From: JAPLDA01 sp043783155
Lineage (GTDB): Bacteria > Bacteroidota > Bacteroidia > AKYH767-A > 2013-40CM-41-45
NCBI GenBank assembly: GCA_043783155.1
Contig: JAYVZS010000054.1
Span: 1-64,000 of the forward strand
Length of the DNA: 64,000 nt
Direction of reading: 5' to 3'
Shown: positions 33,446 to 44,400 of the stretch, piece after piece
Position numbering within the stretch: position 1 is the stretch's first letter
Layout of the letters: each line of letters begins with the position of its first letter
Position numbers and translations under genes: made by a program
The notes under the pieces: generated by a model
Databases searched by the model: none
Told to the model about the DNA's origin: nothing
The model's input: only the letters and a program-made list of their open reading frames with translations

Positions 33446-36400
33446 TTATTTCACCACGCTCACTCTCCCATACCTGATAATATCATCGTTCACCAACCCT
33501 TTTGCTTTCAGTTTCCAGACATATACATCTTCCGCAACAGGCTTTCCGTTGTATTTTCCGTCCCAGCTTCCTGACAGGGTATTGTATTCATAAATTATTT
33601 CTCCCCAGCGGTTGAAGATCATTACATCTAATTCAGTAAGGCCGGTAGAATAAACACGGAAGTCATCATTTCTTCCGTCACCGTTTGGTGTAAACACATT
33701 CGGAACGTAAATCATTTCTGACGTGTTGATATCTAACGGAGCGCAGGTGGAGTCGATGCAACCATTATTGCTTGTTACGCGAAGGCAAATGTCAAATGTT
33801 CCGCCGCTTCTGAACTGGTGCGCCACAATGGAATCGCTGGCGAAAGTTCCGTCACCGAAATCCCAGTTAAAATATGCCGCATCAGAACTGCGATCGTAAA
33901 AATGAATATCGTTGTTAAGGAAATAGAATATTTCCTGGTCATGCACAAAACCGGCGACAGGATTCGGGTACACATTCAACGTATACGTTCCGGTATCACC
34001 AAGATTGCAGGATGTTGTATCGGAAATAATCAACTCAATAACATAGGTTCCGATTCTGTTATATGTGTGATGCACCACCGGGCCTGTAGCAATAGTTCCA
34101 TCACCGAGATACCAGGTACCTGTTCCTGTCGATGCGAATCTGTTACTGAGTTCTATTGCCTGCGGCACACACCCAAACAAGACATTGTGCGTATTTACTC
34201 CTGCAGATACTGATTGACGAAACGTAATACTTTTTATTGCTGTATCCAGCCGGTTGCAGACAGAATCAGCCGCTACTAATGTAATATTGTAAGTACCAGG
34301 TACGGAATAGATGTGTACAAGATTTAATCCTGAACCATGCTGGCCGTCGCCAAAATCCCAGCGATAAATATTCCCTCCTGTTCCGTCGAAGTTTACTGTT
34401 GCACTAAGTGTATCACAGTCCGGACTCTTAACAACATTGAACGAAGCATTCAATGGAGTAGAAGGAGGAACTGTAATCAGGACATGCGCAGTGTCTGTTC
34501 CATTGCAACTGTAAGGATCATTGATAACATAGATTACATCATACGTTCCTGCTGTCACAAAAATATGTGTCGGGCTGGTTGTTGTATCCGCGGCGTTTCC
34601 GTCCCCGAAATTCCAGAAATGATTTCCGTGCGTCGAACTGTGATTATTAAACGTAACCGGAAAAGGAGCGCAACCGTTTACTGCACCTGAAACCGCAACA
34701 GAAGCCCGGGCAGCCGAATGAAAAGGTGCAGGCAGCGAAGTTGTGTCGGCAAGTCCAATGCAAAATGTATCGCGCACAATGAGTGTGATGGTATACGTTC
34801 CTGTGTCCGCGTAGGTGTGAGTGGCAGTTAAACCGCCCGTAGTAAAGCCATCACCGAAATTCCATGTGTAATCATTTCCACCGCTTCCGACAGACTGCAC
34901 TGACGCAGTAGTATCGCACGGTGGATTTTGAGAAAGATGAAAGGCGGCAGTTATCGGCAGTGGTGCTTTTACCTCTATCACTGCATACGAAGTATCATTC
35001 ACATTGCAGCTTGAATGGTTGATAGCGACAAGGCGGATATGAAAAACTCCTGTGTCGGCGAACACATGAGTAGGAGTCGCGAACGTATCCAACGGTGTGC
35101 CGTCACCGAAATCCCATTCATACGAATCGGCATTGATGCTGTTGTTCGTAAAAGCCACTACCAAAGGCAAACAGCCGTACGACAACGGAGCTGTAATACT
35201 TGAAACAGTGTGGGCTAAATTAAATTCTAATTTGATGACACCGTTGTTGCAATTGTTCGCATTGTTCGTATTGGAAACAACTCCTGGAGTTGTGGGGAAA
35301 TCACTGTGTCCGCCACAGCCGGCGCACACCGCTTCGTAAATGGTTCCGTTTTTATTGAAGCGACTGGTTCCCCCATCCACATGTTCCTGGCTGATATTTC
35401 CTCCGAAATAAGTCGCATACAAAACAGAATTTGCATCGTGATTCAAGACGAAGAAATAAAAATCACATCCGTCGGTGGTTGATTGGTATGCATTAGAGGT
35501 AATCGGCATTCCGAGTACATTTCCATTGGTAAAAGCACCCAGCGAAAGGCACCTTCCCCAACCGGCCACATATACATTTTCGCATGTGTCAACTAAAAAT
35601 GCGGTAGGTGAAATATTAGGAAACGTACTTCCATTTCCAAACACAGTTGAATAAAAAGTCGAACTCAATCCTTCATTCATTTTATGGATAAACTGTTTGC
35701 TGCCGGGATTAGCATAAACACCGGGTGTTACAGGATATGCGCCTTCTGTTTGTCCGGTCGTATACACATTGCCGCTGTTATCCAATTCAACAAAGTACGT
35801 CTGATCATAAGAAGGTGTACCGATGAAAGTTGAGGCCATGATAAAATTTCCACCGTTGTTAATGTGAGCAATAAACCCATCAGCAACGCCACCCTGGAAA
35901 GTCTCGTGCAACACTCCGGGAGTGGTCGGAAAGTTGATACTCGCAGTGCCTCCGGCTAAAAAAATATTCCCGCTGTTATCAATCACGCAGTCGTACACCG
36001 CATCATCGCTGCTGCCGCCGATGAATGTGCTCCAGACAAGAGACGTGAGTGAAGAATTTATTTTAAAGACGATTCCATCCTGGTTGCCGCCACCAAAGGC
36101 GGGTTGCAACACACCTGCAGTCGTCGGGAAATTGGGCGACTGCGTGCAACTCCCGACCAGGTAATTATTATTTGCATCGGCGATAATTTCTCCGCGCGCT
36201 TCATCGCTGTAATTATATTTCAAAGGGCCTGTGGTAACGAAACCGGGATCAGTATTCAATCCGTCGTTAGCAGATCCACCTATAAAAGTAGAAGCGAGTA
36301 ATGTATTCCCATTCGTACTTAGTTTCGAAATAACAATATCGCCTCCTCCTCCAAGTGAACCCTGGTAGGCGCCGGCAGTGGTCGGGTAGTTGGAAGAAAA

Positions 36401-37471
36401 TGATGTTCCGAAAATGAGGAGGTTATCATTGCCGTCAACAACGAGACTTTGCGGCTGCTCGTTATCAGATCCACCGAGATAGGTTGCGTACAACAATGCT
36501 GTTCCTGTTGCGTTAAATTTCGCGATGGCCATGTCGCAATCCCATCCGTTTCCTCCTGCACCGCCGCCACCATAAGTTACTTGGTAAGCTCCGGGAGTTG
36601 CAGGGTATCCAATGCTATTGATGTTTCCGCCGGAGTACACATTTCCGGCAGCGTCATAGGTTGCGGTGAAGCCCCAATTGTCTGCTGTTGAGCCGGTGTA
36701 ACTTGAGAAGATTAAGGTCGGATCAATAATCAAGGGCAGGGATTTGTTGTAGCCGTCAGGAAAACGAAAACTTAATTTATTTTTATGCAGAAAAAATTTG
36801 CAACGAACTTCGGTTTCTTTCCCGTCAATAAGTTGGTAGGAATAAGGTTTTTCTTCGATGATGGTTCCCACAGAAAGCTTCATTGTCAGCGCGCCGTCTT
36901 TTATGGAAAGATCATCAACTCCCTCGTATTCCATCGAAACGGTTGAAGCATCACCGCCCGGTTTCACAATAAGATCGTATTTAATATCTGTAACGCTGCT
37001 GTAAAATTTCAGGTCGATGTTTGTGTACAAATTCTGATATGTTACGGATGAGAAGAGTTTCACATCACTTGCCCATTTCGACGAATCGTTCCCAATGAAA
37101 TAATTGTTGAAATAATTCGCCGCATCATCCGGTTTGATTTCAGGGTGTTCGTTGCCGCCAGCAGCATGTATTCTCACAGCGTGTAACCTGATTTTGTCAA
37201 TTTGTTTTCCCTCGTGCGGATGCAACGACTGCATGTCGTCAGGATGATAAAACAGGTACGTGAACCGGTTGTTTTCAAGAAAAATTTTTCCACCTCTGAA
37301 AGCAGCTTCGTACCGGATAAAATTCTCCCATTGATTTTTGTTTTCTGCAAATCGGACTTTTGACGGGAACTTAGGAGGAGGAGCTTTATCGCCCGATCGG
37401 GCAAATACATTTTCATTCATGCTGAAGATCAACATAAAAAGAAAAACAGTGAACAGGTTTGTTTTATTCAC
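33446..37471 (-). CDS. Giant SBBP/PKD surface protein, gliding-motility type B C-terminal domain
   Basis: 1341 aa with a GTG start at 37471; the signal peptide spans NKTNLFTVFLFMLIFSM to VFA. An N-terminal KVRFAENKNQWENFIRYEA domain (DUF7948-type) is followed by about seven SBBP beta-propeller repeats, seen as NFPTTPG / YPTTAG motifs. Six PKD domains then carry the YxWxFGDG signature. The end, YVPNVFTPNGDGRNDDFRVY to YVWKLKAKG, is the gliding-motility-associated (type B) sorting domain for T9SS. A surface adhesin or gliding-related protein is expected. The gene runs opposite to its neighbours on both sides. Confidence 0.92.
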   Translation of the reverse strand: MNKTNLFTVFLFMLIFSMNENVFARSGDKAPPPKFPSKVRFAENKNQWENFIRYEAAFRGGKIFLENNRFTYLFYHPDDMQSLHPHEGKQIDKIRLHAVRIHAAGGNEHPEIKPDDAANYFNNYFIGNDSSKWASDVKLFSSVTYQNLYTNIDLKFYSSVTDIKYDLIVKPGGDASTVSMEYEGVDDLSIKDGALTMKLSVGTIIEEKPYSYQLIDGKETEVRCKFFLHKNKLSFRFPDGYNKSLPLIIDPTLIFSSYTGSTADNWGFTATYDAAGNVYSGGNINSIGYPATPGAYQVTYGGGGAGGNGWDCDMAIAKFNATGTALLYATYLGGSDNEQPQSLVVDGNDNLLIFGTSFSSNYPTTAGAYQGSLGGGGDIVISKLSTNGNTLLASTFIGGSANDGLNTDPGFVTTGPLKYNYSDEARGEIIADANNNYLVGSCTQSPNFPTTAGVLQPAFGGGNQDGIVFKINSSLTSLVWSTFIGGSSDDAVYDCVIDNSGNIFLAGGTASINFPTTPGVLHETFQGGVADGFIAHINNGGNFIMASTFIGTPSYDQTYFVELDNSGNVYTTGQTEGAYPVTPGVYANPGSKQFIHKMNEGLSSTFYSTVFGNGSTFPNISPTAFLVDTCENVYVAGWGRCLSLGAFTNGNVLGMPITSNAYQSTTDGCDFYFFVLNHDANSVLYATYFGGNISQEHVDGGTSRFNKNGTIYEAVCAGCGGHSDFPTTPGVVSNTNNANNCNNGVIKLEFNLAHTVSSITAPLSYGCLPLVVAFTNNSINADSYEWDFGDGTPLDTFATPTHVFADTGVFHIRLVAINHSSCNVNDTSYAVIEVKAPLPITAAFHLSQNPPCDTTASVQSVGSGGNDYTWNFGDGFTTGGLTATHTYADTGTYTITLIVRDTFCIGLADTTSLPAPFHSAARASVAVSGAVNGCAPFPVTFNNHSSTHGNHFWNFGDGNAADTTTSPTHIFVTAGTYDVIYVINDPYSCNGTDTAHVLITVPPSTPLNASFNVVKSPDCDTLSATVNFDGTGGNIYRWDFGDGQHGSGLNLVHIYSVPGTYNITLVAADSVCNRLDTAIKSITFRQSVSAGVNTHNVLFGCVPQAIELSNRFASTGTGTWYLGDGTIATGPVVHHTYNRIGTYVIELIISDTTSCNLGDTGTYTLNVYPNPVAGFVHDQEIFYFLNNDIHFYDRSSDAAYFNWDFGDGTFASDSIVAHQFRSGGTFDICLRVTSNNGCIDSTCAPLDINTSEMIYVPNVFTPNGDGRNDDFRVYSTGLTELDVMIFNRWGEIIYEYNTLSGSWDGKYNGKPVAEDVYVWKLKAKGLVNDDIIRYGRVSVVK

Positions 37472-37561
37472 CCTCAGGAATTTATCATGCTAAGTTAGTC
37501 CTCTTTCGGCTGGTTTCAAAATATTCGGATATTGCAGGTAAAATAGTAACAATATTTCCAG

Positions 37562-40387
37562 ATGGCCGCATTTCTTGAACAGTTAGCAGATGAGTTGTAC
37601 GATAAACACAAAGGTGAGTTATCACAATTATGTCTTGTTTTTCCAACCCGACGTGGTGGTTTGTTTTTTAAAAAATACCTGGCTGAGAAAATGAATGCTC
37701 CCCATTGGAGTCCTGTCATTTATTCGATACAGGATTTCATCCGAAGTTTTTCGGAGGATGTTATTCCCGATCAGTTGACACTGATGTTTGAATTGTTTGA
37801 AGTTTATAAGAAATATTTTCCGGCTGAACCGTTTGAAAAATATTATCCATGGGGAGAAATGTTACTGAAAGATTTTGATGAAGCCGATCGTAACCTGACA
37901 GATACAAAACAATTGTTTGCCTACATCAGGGATGAACGTGAAATAGATTTCACTTTTGAACTGGCGGATGAAGACCTTGAACGGATTCGCTCATTCTGGA
38001 CCACTTTTTTTAATAAGGAGCCGGGGAAACTGAAGAATGAATTTCTGGCAAACTGGCAGCATCTTGGAAATATCTATGTGGATTTCAAAAAGCGCCTCAC
38101 CGAAAAAAAACTTGCTTACGAAGGCCTTGCTTATCGCCATGTCGCGGAGAGTCTGAAAGAAAAAAAGATTCAACTTGATTTTGAGAAAATAATTTTTGCC
38201 GGGTTTTATGCGTTGTCGAAGTCAGAAGAAAAAATAATTCAGTATTTCATTGATGAAGCAAAGGCGGATATTTATTGGGATACCGACACTTATTATCTTG
38301 ATGATCCGAAACAGGAAGCGGGTACTTTTCTCAGGAAAAATAAATTGATTCAACCCGGGTTTAAATGGAAGCAAAGAGATTTTGAAATCGGGGAGAAAAA
38401 TATTGAGATGATCGGAGTTCCGCTCCAGGTGGGGCAGGCAAAGGTGACGGGTAATTTGCTGAAGGAGTTGATTACTGAAAAAAATATTCCTGCCGACAAA
38501 ACCGCAGTTGTTTTACCGGATGAGAACCTGTTGTTTCCTGTGTTGTATTCGTTACCGCAAAGCATCGAAGCATTTAATGTAACAATGGGGTATCCGCTTT
38601 CGGCTACTCCGTTATTTACGTTGTTTGAGTCGTTGATTCTGCTCCAGAAAAATACCAGGATTAAAAAAGATAAATCGGTGAGTTTTTATCACAAGCATGT
38701 CATCAATATTCTGAATCATACTTCCATTCAGCAAGTAGAAAGCTCGTATATCCGGGGGTGGATGAAATCTTTCAACGAAGAAATGAGATGGATACAGGTT
38801 CCGATGGAAAATCTCAACAACGATAGAGTTCCGCAGTTGTTCAAAGATATTTTTTATCCGATTCATAAAGCGGAAGAGGTGTTCGGATATTTTAAAACCA
38901 TCCTTCATCACATTCTTGAAAGCATGAAGGAAAAAGAATTCCGCTTTCATGCAATCGAATCGGAATACATCTACCATTTTTATGTTCAGCTTAAACGTTT
39001 GGAAGATGTCGTGATACAATACCCGCTGGAGCTAACAATCGAAACGTTCTGGAATTTATACCGGGAAATTATTTTTTCATCGCGGATTCCTTTTTCCGGC
39101 GAGCCCTTGAAAGGCCTTCAGGTAATGGGTTTTCTTGAAACGCGTTTGCTTGATTTTGAAAATGTATTCATCCTTTCTGTGAATGAAGATACGTTGCCTG
39201 CTTCTTCAAACCATCCATCATTTATTCCGTTTAACATCCGAAAAGCATTTGAACTTCCTACGTATGAAGACCAGCATGCTGTTTCTTCGTATCACTTTTA
39301 CCGTTTGCTTCAGCGGGCGAAAAATATTTACCTGCTTTATAACACGGAAACAAAAAGTATTACGGCAGGGGAGAAGTCACGGTATCTTCTTCAGATCGAA
39401 CATGAATTGGTAAAGAAGTATCCGGGCAAAATAACGATGCAATCAAAAATTGCTTTCACGGATTTTGTGAAAACAGAAACCAAACCTATCGTCATAAAAA
39501 AAACGGATGAGGTGATGGACTTGCTTGAAAAATATTTTTTGAAAGGTAATTCCTTCAATGAATTTTCGACACGGCTTTCCGCTTCGGCTCTCATCAGCTA
39601 CATCAATTGCCCGCTTCAGTTTTACTTCCGGTACATTGCAAAAATAAAGGAACAGGAAGAGACGGAGGAAAATATTGAAGCCGCGACGTTCGGAAAAATT
39701 CTTCACCGGGCGATGCAGCTTTTGTACGGTGAGCAAACGAATCTGACGGAAACTGTTTTTGATGAACTGGCAAAAAAAATCAAAACGGTTGTGGATCTTT
39801 CCATCAAAGAAGAATTCCGCGGGCATGATTTACTCGAAGGAAAAAACATCCTCATGCGGAATGTGATTGTTGAGCTCATCCGAAAAATATTTAAGGTTGA
39901 TAAAGCGGATGCTCCCGTCATCATTCATTCGCTTGAGATGAAATGTTTTCAGCCGATTCAGATTTCGGCGGATCATGCCGTTCTTCTTCACGGAATTATT
40001 GATCGTGTTGATGAAGTAAATGGCTGCACCCGTATCGTTGATTATAAAACCGGTAAGGTGGATACAAGCAACCCGGATGGCTTTGATGAAATATTCAGTG
40101 ATCCGAAATTCAAGGAACATTTTCAGACTTTTTTCTATTCTTATTTGTACTGGAAACAGGCGCCTGCAAGACCTGTGAAAGCAGGGCTTCTCGCTGTCAA
40201 GGATTTGTCGGATGGAATCCGTTTTATCAACCGCGGAGAGGTAATTTCTTCAGAGCAATTCAACGATTTTGAGTTCCGCCTACTTGGGTTGATTGGAGAA
40301 ATTACCGATTCAACTAAAACATTTTATCAGACCGAAGATGAAAAACGGTGTCAATATTGTCCATACAAAGAAATTTGTCACCGTTAA
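37562..40387 (+). CDS. addB: AddB-like nuclease with iron-sulfur cluster
   Basis: 941 aa. The N-terminal half resembles an inactivated UvrD-like helicase (CLVFPTRRGGLFFKKYLAE) with no Walker A. The C-terminal PD-(D/E)XK nuclease has GKILHRAM, RVDEVNGCTRIVDYKTG with D827 and K829. Four cysteines, C683 (SYINCPLQF) and C930/C933/C939 (CQYCPYKEIC), have the spacing of the AddB 4Fe-4S clasp. It pairs with the AddA-like gene at 14166. The gene starts 90 bp from the divergent T9SS gene, and an isoaspartyl peptidase gene follows. Confidence 0.9.
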   Translation: MAAFLEQLADELYDKHKGELSQLCLVFPTRRGGLFFKKYLAEKMNAPHWSPVIYSIQDFIRSFSEDVIPDQLTLMFELFEVYKKYFPAEPFEKYYPWGEMLLKDFDEADRNLTDTKQLFAYIRDEREIDFTFELADEDLERIRSFWTTFFNKEPGKLKNEFLANWQHLGNIYVDFKKRLTEKKLAYEGLAYRHVAESLKEKKIQLDFEKIIFAGFYALSKSEEKIIQYFIDEAKADIYWDTDTYYLDDPKQEAGTFLRKNKLIQPGFKWKQRDFEIGEKNIEMIGVPLQVGQAKVTGNLLKELITEKNIPADKTAVVLPDENLLFPVLYSLPQSIEAFNVTMGYPLSATPLFTLFESLILLQKNTRIKKDKSVSFYHKHVINILNHTSIQQVESSYIRGWMKSFNEEMRWIQVPMENLNNDRVPQLFKDIFYPIHKAEEVFGYFKTILHHILESMKEKEFRFHAIESEYIYHFYVQLKRLEDVVIQYPLELTIETFWNLYREIIFSSRIPFSGEPLKGLQVMGFLETRLLDFENVFILSVNEDTLPASSNHPSFIPFNIRKAFELPTYEDQHAVSSYHFYRLLQRAKNIYLLYNTETKSITAGEKSRYLLQIEHELVKKYPGKITMQSKIAFTDFVKTETKPIVIKKTDEVMDLLEKYFLKGNSFNEFSTRLSASALISYINCPLQFYFRYIAKIKEQEETEENIEAATFGKILHRAMQLLYGEQTNLTETVFDELAKKIKTVVDLSIKEEFRGHDLLEGKNILMRNVIVELIRKIFKVDKADAPVIIHSLEMKCFQPIQISADHAVLLHGIIDRVDEVNGCTRIVDYKTGKVDTSNPDGFDEIFSDPKFKEHFQTFFYSYLYWKQAPARPVKAGLLAVKDLSDGIRFINRGEVISSEQFNDFEFRLLGLIGEITDSTKTFYQTEDEKRCQYCPYKEICHR

Positions 40388-40441
40388 AATCCGGACACTC
40401 GTAATTTTCCTTTCCTTTGCAAAGAAAAGAAATCAACATCT

Positions 40442-41362
40442 ATGAAACCCATTGCTATTGCGATCCATGGAGGAGCCGGAACGATTTTAAAATCACTGAT
40501 GACTTCCGAAAAGGAAGCGCATTATCTGAATGCTCTCGAAACGGCTGTAGATGCGGGATATGAGATTTTACTCGGCGGCGGAAGTTCGCTTGATGCAGTA
40601 GAGGCAGCAGTGATGGAACTCGAAGACTCTCACTTTTTTAATGCGGGCAAAGGTTCCGTGTTTACAAACGAAGGCAAACATGAAATGGATGCGTCTATCA
40701 TGGAAGGGAAACACCTGAAGGCAGGTGCTGTTGCAGGCATCAGGAATGTCAAAAATCCTATTCAGCTTTCCCGTAATGTATTGGAACATTCTGAACATGT
40801 TTTTCTTTGCTTTGACGGAGCAGAATCGTTCGCGAGAAAGATGCACCTTGAATTTGAAGATGACGATTATTTTTTCGACCAGTCAAGATATGATCAATGG
40901 ATTGAAATCAGGGATTCGGAAAAAACTCAACTCGATCATGCGGATAAAAAATTTGGTACTGTCGGAGCTGTAGCGTTAGACTCGGCTGGAAATCTTGCCG
41001 CGGCAACTTCCACCGGTGGAATGACGAACAAACGATTCGGCAGAGTGGGAGATACGCCGTTGATTGGCTCCGGTACTTATGCAAACAATCAAACATGTGC
41101 GATCTCCTGCACCGGTCATGGAGAATTTTTTATTCGCGGAGTGGTTGCTTATGATGTTTCATGTTTGATGGAGTATAAAGGTTTTTCATTGAAGGAGGCT
41201 TGCAATTTTGTGGTGAATGATAAGCTGAAAAAAATTGGCGGGGAAGGTGGATTAATCGGGTTGGATGCACACGGTAACATGGAACTGGTTTTTAATTCAG
41301 AAGGAATGTACAGGGCTTTCGCTGATGCAAACGGCAACAGGAAATGTGAAATCTACCGTTAA
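40442..41362 (+). CDS. iaaA: Isoaspartyl peptidase / L-asparaginase (Ntn hydrolase)
   Basis: 306 aa. N-terminal IAIHGGAGT is typical of the family, and the autoprocessing site is GTVGAVALD, where T173 becomes the N-terminal nucleophile of the beta chain after self-cleavage. Downstream ATSTGGMTNKRFGRVGDTPLIG carries substrate-binding residues. Hydrolyses isoaspartyl dipeptides and asparagine. No signal peptide is evident, so cytoplasmic. It follows addB by 54 bp and may be co-transcribed. Confidence 0.93.
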   Translation: MKPIAIAIHGGAGTILKSLMTSEKEAHYLNALETAVDAGYEILLGGGSSLDAVEAAVMELEDSHFFNAGKGSVFTNEGKHEMDASIMEGKHLKAGAVAGIRNVKNPIQLSRNVLEHSEHVFLCFDGAESFARKMHLEFEDDDYFFDQSRYDQWIEIRDSEKTQLDHADKKFGTVGAVALDSAGNLAAATSTGGMTNKRFGRVGDTPLIGSGTYANNQTCAISCTGHGEFFIRGVVAYDVSCLMEYKGFSLKEACNFVVNDKLKKIGGEGGLIGLDAHGNMELVFNSEGMYRAFADANGNRKCEIYR

Positions 41363-41419
41363 CCTGCCTGCGGGGTTTCTTTTAACAATTCAAATTCTTT
41401 TTTTCTATCCATTTTTTTA

Positions 41420-41427
41420 TATATTTG
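41420..41427 (+). promoter_or_regulatory. -7 box TATATTTG
   Basis: Exact TAnnTTTG match 22 bases before the ATG at 41450; upstream is a T-rich tract without a clear TTG at the usual distance. Confidence 0.45.
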
Positions 41428-41449
41428 ATGTGAGAAACATCTTTCACAG

Positions 41450-44400
41450 ATGTATAGATCAAAAAAGTCAACCACTTTTGTCATCTGTTTTTTTTGCCTG
41501 ATGACTTTGAAATTGTCTGCAACTCATATTGTAGGTGGTGAATTGAATTACCAGTATTTAGGAAATTATAATTATAGAATCCGGCTTGTCGTGTATCGCG
41601 ATTGCTTCAACGGACAGGCTCCGTTTGATGATCCCGCTTCCATCGGAGTTTTTAATTCATCCAATGCGCTAACCCGGCAGGTGTTTATAAGCCCGACAAC
41701 TCAGGGAAATGTTCCTAACTACATCAATTCACCTTGTCTTGTTCCGCCAACCAATGTGTGTTATGAATATGCTGAATACGATACGGTCGTTTATCTTCCG
41801 CCAATCCCCGGTGGATACCAACTCGCGTATCAGCGATGCTGTCGTAATAGTTCCATCAACAACGTTGCAAATCTGCCGGTTGTCGGCGCTACTTATTATG
41901 CAACCATTCCTGATACTTCTATTGTTGCTGTCAACAGCAACCCACAGTTTACCCATTTGCCTCCTACTTTTATTTGTCAGGGAGCTTCCTTTCATTTCGA
42001 TCATTCTGCAATTGATCCGGATGGTGATGCATTGGTATATGAATTATATACGCCACTTGACGGCGCGGATAATATTATCCCGATGCCACAACCACCTAAC
42101 CCGCCGCCTTACAGCCATATTCAATTTCAATCGCCATATACGTTATCAAATGTGTTAGGCGGTGCACCTATGACCATTGATCCGGCAACGGGAATGCTGA
42201 CGGCGACTCCTGGTTTTCTTGGGCAATTTGTATACGGTGTGAGTGTTAAAGAATACCGAAACGGAGTGTTGATCGGCAGAACAATTCGGGATTACCAGGT
42301 AAATGTAGTGCCCTGTCCGAACATCACCGTTGCTTCCATTTTTTCTCCGACCATTGTTTGCGGATCTCTTGAAGCGAATTTTGTGAATAATAGTTACAAC
42401 GCCATCACCTACAACTGGGACTTTGGTGATCCTTCGAATCCGAATGATACTTCTACAGCAATAAATCCTGCTTATGTATATCCTGATACAGGAATATATC
42501 ATGCGACTCTCATCGCGCATTCGCCAATCAATCCGCTGTGTACAGATACTGCTACAGGCGAAATCCGTGTGTTTCCTTCTTTCTATTCCAACTTCACGAT
42601 TTCGAATCAGCATTGTTCTAACCAGTTCAATTTTTATGATGCTTCTTTCGGACATCATGCTCCCGCTAACTACTGGTCGTGGAATTTTGGAGACGGAACT
42701 TTTGCTTCTGTTCAAAACGGAAACCATTCATATCCGACTCCCGGTGCATACGAGGTGAGATTTATTTCCTCCGCCGATTCAGGTTGTACCGACACGTCAA
42801 CCACATTGATTCATGTACTCGCTATTCCGGTTGCGATGTTTGCTGCTGTTGTTGATACCTGTCATTTGAAGGTAACATGCACAAATCAATCTCTGTTTGC
42901 AAGCACATATACCTGGGATTTCGATGATGGTTTTTCCGCGACTTCCGGTAATGTTTCGCATGCCTACTCGTCTTCGGGTTTTTTTGATATTCTATTGATG
43001 TCGGTTTCAGACTCAGGATGTTCGGATACCACGCATCTCCGTATATTATTGCCTCCGTTACCTGTTGCATCCTATACTGCTCAGCACGCGTTATGTGATT
43101 CATCGGTTTCATTTAATGATCAATCATCGAATTCAATTTTAAACGAATGGGATTTCGGAGATGGAACTTTTAGCAGTGGCATCAACATTACGCATGTATA
43201 TAGTTCCCCTGGAACTTACTCAGCGAATCTTGTTATACATTCAGCTTCATGCAGCGATACATTGGCTCATCTTATTATTATTAACCCCGTGCCGGAGGCC
43301 TTGTTCCATCGTCCATTCATCTGCGGCTTGTCAGGAGATTTTTTAAATCAAAGCAGACAGGCCGATTATTATAAATGGGATTTCGGTGATCATACTTTTT
43401 CCCAGGATCAGGATCCGTTGCATACTTATAATAGTCCGGGGTATTATAATGTAGAGCTCACCGCGTTAACGAATATCGGGTGTGCGGATTCGGTGATGGA
43501 ACGCGTTCATGTTTACCCTGCAGTGACTTCTTTGTTTACTCCGAATGTGATCCCATGCGATCCGCAGGTTAAGTTCAGGAACAATTCAATTAACGGGCAA
43601 TTTTACAAATGGGATTTTGGAGATAGTGCCACGACAGTTACTGCAGCAGCAAATGTTTCTCACCGATATCGCCATGCCGGTGATTATATCGCTTCATTGA
43701 TCTCGAATCCGGGAGTATGCGCTGATACCAGTTATCAGAATTTCAGAGTTTCCGTTTCACCGGTATCGTCATTTACTCATCCTGATGAATGCAGTTTGAC
43801 TCTTCATTTTGAAAATACAAGTAACGATCTGCGTTATAGCCATTGGAATTTTGGTGATGATGTGATCAGTAGTCTTGTGAATCCTGTTCATACATTTCCA
43901 TTGGACTCAACGTATCTCGTTACACTTATTTCTGAAAATGATGATGGATGCACCGATACTTCTTCATCGAGCGTAAAAGCGAGATTGCCGGCAATTGCTG
44001 GGTTCTCTGATTTTACGGATACCTGTGAGCAAACGGTAAAACTTTTCAACCATTCGCAGCGTGCTGCAGATTATTTATGGGATTTCGGTGACGGCATATA
44101 CTCGGATAATTTAAGTACGATGCATCAGTATTACAGTTCCGGTTTTTATGATGTGATGCTGATTGCAGAGCCGCTCTCTGCCTGTGCCGACACGATGAGT
44201 AAAACTGTTTTTGCGTATGGCACCAATGAATCTTTCCTGTTTATTCCGCAGGCGTTTACTCCCAATGGCGACGGAAAGAATGATGAGTTTGTTATTTCAG
44301 GTTACAACAAATGTTTGTTTTATCACCTTGAAATATTTAATCGCTGGGGAGAACTGGTTTATGAGTCGAACGATATTTCTAAGCACTGGAATGGATTTTA

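Noticed and set aside
33818..36691. Several + strand frames of 60-131 codons
   Set aside because: They lie opposite the SBBP/PKD gene and mirror its repeated codons; translations are Cys/Arg-rich without domain features.
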